Shown piece after piece: positions 60,846 through 64,000 of a stretch of 64,000 nt of DNA. Where the stretch lies: positions 18,581,001 through 18,645,000 of the forward strand of contig CM075188.1 in assembly GCA_037577475.1 (NCBI GenBank), in the 5' to 3' direction. Position numbers and translations under genes: made by a program. A model generated the notes under the pieces. The model ran no database searches, had not been told where the DNA came from, and saw nothing but the letters and a program-made list of their open reading frames with translations. The DNA is from Chaunax sp. Z400 (taxonomy: Eukaryota; Chordata; Actinopteri; Lophiiformes; Chaunacidae). Within the stretch, counting starts at the first letter, position 1; every line of letters starts with the position of its first letter.

Positions 60846-61520
60846 AGAGGCGAGATTGTGACAGTATTTCACAAGCTCACTTACAATTGTGTGATGATCT
60901 TAGCATTTTTACATCTGACGGTAAATCCATTGAGAGGGTCTCCTCATACAAGTACTTGGGTATACGGTTAGTTGACAGACTTTCATTTGAAAACCGAGTC
61001 AAGAAACTCAAAATGAAGATTGGCTTTTATTGTAGAAATAAAACTTGTTTTACTTTCAGTGCTAAGAAAAAACTTGTGGAAGCTTCCTTTCTGCCTGTAA
61101 TTGATTACGGTGACATATTGTACATGCACACAGCCTCATCCACTTTATGTAGCCTTGAATCAATGTACCATTCATCTCTATGATTCATTACAAATGCAAA
61201 GTCCCCCACTCATCACTGCATTCTGTATGATTTGGTGGGTTGAACGTCATTGACCACTCTCAGACAACAGCACTGGTACATTTAAATCTAAAAGGCAATA
61301 CTGGGTAAACTTCCAGCCTATCTTTTTACCCTTCTCTTTGGTAGTTCTGGTTGTTACCAGCTACGCTCCTCTAGAAGTGGCTGGTTTTCAACGTACCTTT
61401 TGTTTTGACAGATCTGGTTAAAACCGCATTCTTCTAGTATGTACCAAGGGCGTGGAACAATTTACAAAAGGATCTAAAATTAGATTAGCTGGTATCAATT
61501 TACAAGTTTAAAAGCACCAT
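60846..61520 (+). mobile_element. Remnant of a non-LTR retrotransposon reverse transcriptase
   Basis: The frame at 60887-61183 reads VSSYKYLGIRLVDRLSFENR and later KKLVEASFLPVIDYGDILYM, the C-terminal part of a LINE reverse transcriptase. Downstream sequence continues in broken frames (SSRSGWFST) with stops. It is a dead copy in rnf13 intron 1. Confidence 0.8.
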
Positions 61521-62905
61521 GAATAATGAGGTGATGGACTCATGTGCTTGTTTTTCTTGAGAGGCCACTTTGTATGTCTTCTGTTCCTTGAAGACGTGCG
61601 CAAAACATCCATGTTTTAGAATTTGCAGCTTCCTAGCAGCAACAACCATTTTTGATTGATTGTAGTCCAACACAAGCTCATTTGATAATACTGAACTTCA
61701 GCTGATTGCGTTACACCATTCGACAAACTCTCTATCATTCATCTATACAGTAAAGCTAGTCTCTAAGAGAAGACGGCATGTTGTTCATCGAAATGTATTC
61801 ACTTATTAAATGTATTCATTTATCATTCATTCAGTAATAAATGAGAACAGGTGCGAGAAAAACTGTATTTTAAAAATATGCTTCCATCGATTTGAACATT
61901 ACTGCTACAGTGCAATAGATAAATTCCACTTCATCTACATGCATTGTGGTATTGTAATGATGTATAAAAAAAGACACAAAATCTTGGGGAGGACTCCGAT
62001 GTCCAGATACAGCCCCATTCTCACCCATGAAGCATTGATTTAATTGGAACATTCTCATTGTTTTCAGAAAGTACACAACACAAGGCCATAAACACAGCTG
62101 CCCTACTTTTTCTTGTCCACATAGCTCACTGGTCTTAAACCTGGCAAGCCCATAATGATACGTTTCTCCTGACCTGATCATATGCTGCCCTCCACTTTGC
62201 GAGCTTGTGGTCAAGAGGCAACTAGCCTGTCAAGAAACAAAAGTGACTCAAACGCGGAGCTTCACATAAGCGAAACAGTAAGATAGTTCTGAAGCTGAGA
62301 CAAGACGCCATCTGACCGAAACGTCTTCTAAGGACAGGTCTGTGGTCTGTCTCTCCAAAGAGTGCACGTTGCTTTTAGACACTGTTGCAGGAGAATTCAG
62401 TTTTCAAATTCATGACTTCACTAAATGTGTCTGCAAGCTGATACGCTACTAAATTCCACTTCACATGAGCCTCCCAGAGGCTGTACACATGCGGAGTGAG
62501 ATAATCGACAGACCAGAGGCATAATTGGAAAAGAGCAAGGCTCGGACAGAGCGCTGCCGCAGCAATAAGCATGAGTCACCTGTAAATAGCGTGAAACGGT
62601 CCACAAGCATTGACCACTGAATGTATGAAAGATGCTCTGTTGAAGCTCAACCGGACCATGATGGGCTTCTGTTTGAACAAAGCAAATGACAATAATACAA
62701 TTTTCCTTTTAAATGTCGTGTCAATGTCAGGTTCACCCTGTGCAAAATCACAAGAATGAGAGTACGAGCATAGCTCTTAATACAAGTTTGAGGTGCCATA
62801 CTTGAGAATTAAAGTTCGTAAAATTTCAGATGTTATCAGTCAATCAATTTGAATAATATTTGATCGGTTTATGTGACCTCATACACACATTGGTGTCTGT
62901 TCTAG

Positions 62906-63136
62906 GTGTGACAACAGGCGGTGTATACGAGCTCCACTGCAGGCCAGTGTGCATGGTGTTTATGGTTGTGTGTGTTTATGAGTGAGTGGCATAGCGCTGG
63001 AGGGTTGAAACGTGATGCCAAGATGCTGCTCTCCCTGGGAATGCTGATGCTGTCGGCCACGCAGATTTACACCATCTTTACTGTTCAGCTCTTCGCCTTC
63101 CTCAACCTGCTGCCTGTGGAGGCCGACATCGCTGCT
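62906..63136 (+). CDS. rnf13: rnf13 exon with start codon (coding 63023-63136)
   Basis: The acceptor GTTCTAG is at 62899-62905. The 5' UTR part holds two out-of-frame ATGs (62953 and 63015) and one in-frame ATG (62978). Coding begins at 63023 for 38 codons to the donor GCT/GTGAGT. Confidence 0.88.
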
Positions 63137-63406
63137 GTGAGTGAATCTCAACGCTTGTAGGACTATACGTAGTGCAACAGTGTGGCGCTTGCTGGCGTTT
63201 TGTGTCTTTATGCTCCCTAATGGCCAAACATGATCCTATACATTCATTCACATTTTTATGATGCATCTGCTTCTGTAACGTATCTTGACTCTGAAGTCAT
63301 TAAACTTAATATTTTCGTGTTTCAGTACTCATTTGACAACAAAACGGAGAACTTTGATGACCTGCCTGCGCGGTTTGGTTATCGACTACCCAGTGATGGA
63401 CTGAAG
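63023..63406 (+). CDS. rnf13: E3 ubiquitin ligase RNF13, first two coding exons
   Basis: RNF13 is a single-pass endosomal/lysosomal membrane protein with a lumenal protease-associated domain and a cytosolic RING. Two exons give 65 residues: a signal peptide (MLLSLGMLMLSATQIYTIFT, then VQLFAFLNLL) followed by the start of the PA domain, including FDDLPARFGYRLPSDGLK. This is nearly identical to human RNF13 as remembered. The PA remainder, the transmembrane helix and the RING lie beyond the right edge. The start follows the family start and has A at -3. An in-frame ATG 45 bases upstream would add 15 residues ahead of the signal peptide. The gene is divergent from ankub1. Confidence 0.95.
63326..63406 (+). 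CDS. rnf13: rnf13 coding exon 2
   Basis: Twenty-seven codons, YSFDNKTENFDDLPARFGYR, then LPSDGLK. The acceptor is TTTCAG and the donor AAG/GTGAGT. Confidence 0.95.
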
Positions 63407-64000
63407 GTGAGTGTGGAAGCGTTATAGAGGTGTTTGTCTGACATGCTATTAAGCCAATTTCTTTTAAAACTTTAAAAGTCAAGTCCCTAAAAAACATTCC
63501 AAGGTTTTTATGATGACTGATCAGATTTTTTTTAAATGGCATGTTTTCCACTTCACATATCCACTAAATTAAAGTTTAACCATGAAAACCTTAAAAGAAA
63601 AAGATGTTATAAGATCATATATGAATCAGGAAGTGAGCAAAATAATCATTTTTTTACAAGGGGGAACTAAAAAGAAGAAGTAAAAATCTCAATATATTTG
63701 TTCCAGCAGCCAGCTGGACTCAAAAGGGCACATATTGTAGAACGACTGCGAAACGTATTCAAATTACTCTGTGGTTGGGCTTTAATGAAGCTCCATCACA
63801 ATTCAATAACATGTAATGAAACTGCATCCCAGACATTACTGCACTGTGTTGAGGATTGTAATAATGCATGTTGTTGTAAGTTTTCTGCATGCAACCCCCT
63901 ACCCAGCAACCCTGCTTGATCCACAAAGCTCCCCAAACAGAAGGGATGATTCATGTCTGATATCTAAGCTGGTCATTGTGATGTTTCTCACAAGCAAGAG
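63407..64000. other. Start of rnf13 intron after coding exon 2
   Basis: No exon matching the next part of the RNF13 PA domain was found before the window ends. Confidence 0.6.

Larger units (their letters stand above)
59088..62905. other. Predicted rnf13 intron 1 (3.8 kb)
   Basis: Holds the duplicated repeat at 60479 and the LINE remnant at 60846. The 5' end carries GCTAGC-type palindromes. Nothing else was recognised. Confidence 0.55.

Noticed and set aside
61870..62214. 114-codon minus-strand frame downstream of the LINE remnant
   Set aside because: No recognised domain, no splice-compatible neighbours, not conserved-looking.
1..64000. An operon-like or defence-type novel gene system
   Set aside because: All strong coding signal belongs to four ordinary vertebrate genes. 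The remaining sequence is intron, intergenic DNA and decayed repeats.

Overview
This is vertebrate nuclear DNA, almost certainly from a ray-finned (teleost, probably percomorph-like) fish. The evidence is AT-rich sequence with short coding exons flanked by GT/AG splice sites, introns from 76 bp to about 12 kb, proteins close to human ACAP2, PPP1R2, ANKUB1 and RNF13, and fragments of repeat families common in teleosts. There is no bacterial, phage or plasmid character and no CRISPR array. Family assignments rest on recognising the proteins; no database search was run.

Layout: (1) about 1-35.65 kb, minus strand: acap2, an Arf GAP with BAR, PH, ArfGAP and ankyrin domains. The first 16 coding exons are present, and the ankyrin-repeat end lies off the left edge. 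(2) 36-42 kb: intergenic DNA with small repeats, one strong CTCF-consensus match and a run of 29 G. (3) 42.16-51.66 kb, minus strand: ppp1r2 (protein phosphatase inhibitor-2), complete, five coding exons, 218 residues. (4) 53.05-57.15 kb, minus strand: ankub1 (ubiquitin-like plus ankyrin repeats), complete, six coding exons, 520 residues. (5) From about 58.8 kb to the right edge, plus strand: rnf13 (endosomal/lysosomal transmembrane RING E3). Only the putative 5' exon and the first two coding exons are present.

The four genes do not form a pathway. They act in Arf6/endosome traffic (acap2), PP1 regulation (ppp1r2), an uncharacterised UBL-ankyrin role (ankub1) and endolysosomal ubiquitination (rnf13). 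The order matters because in human ACAP2-PPP1R2 is at 3q29 and ANKUB1-RNF13 at 3q25, while here the two pairs are contiguous.

I found no convincing new gene system. The observations most worth checking are: clusters of the palindromes GCTAACGTTAGC/GCTAGC at the starts of acap2, ppp1r2 and rnf13 but not ankub1; a perfect 31-nt inverted repeat bracketing the 59-nt acap2 exon 5; the CTCF-consensus site at 37.43 kb; two arrays of the same 20-bp palindromic unit in opposite orientation; a 23-bp minisatellite between ankub1 and the ppp1r2 promoter; and a chain of upstream ORFs in the predicted rnf13 leader.
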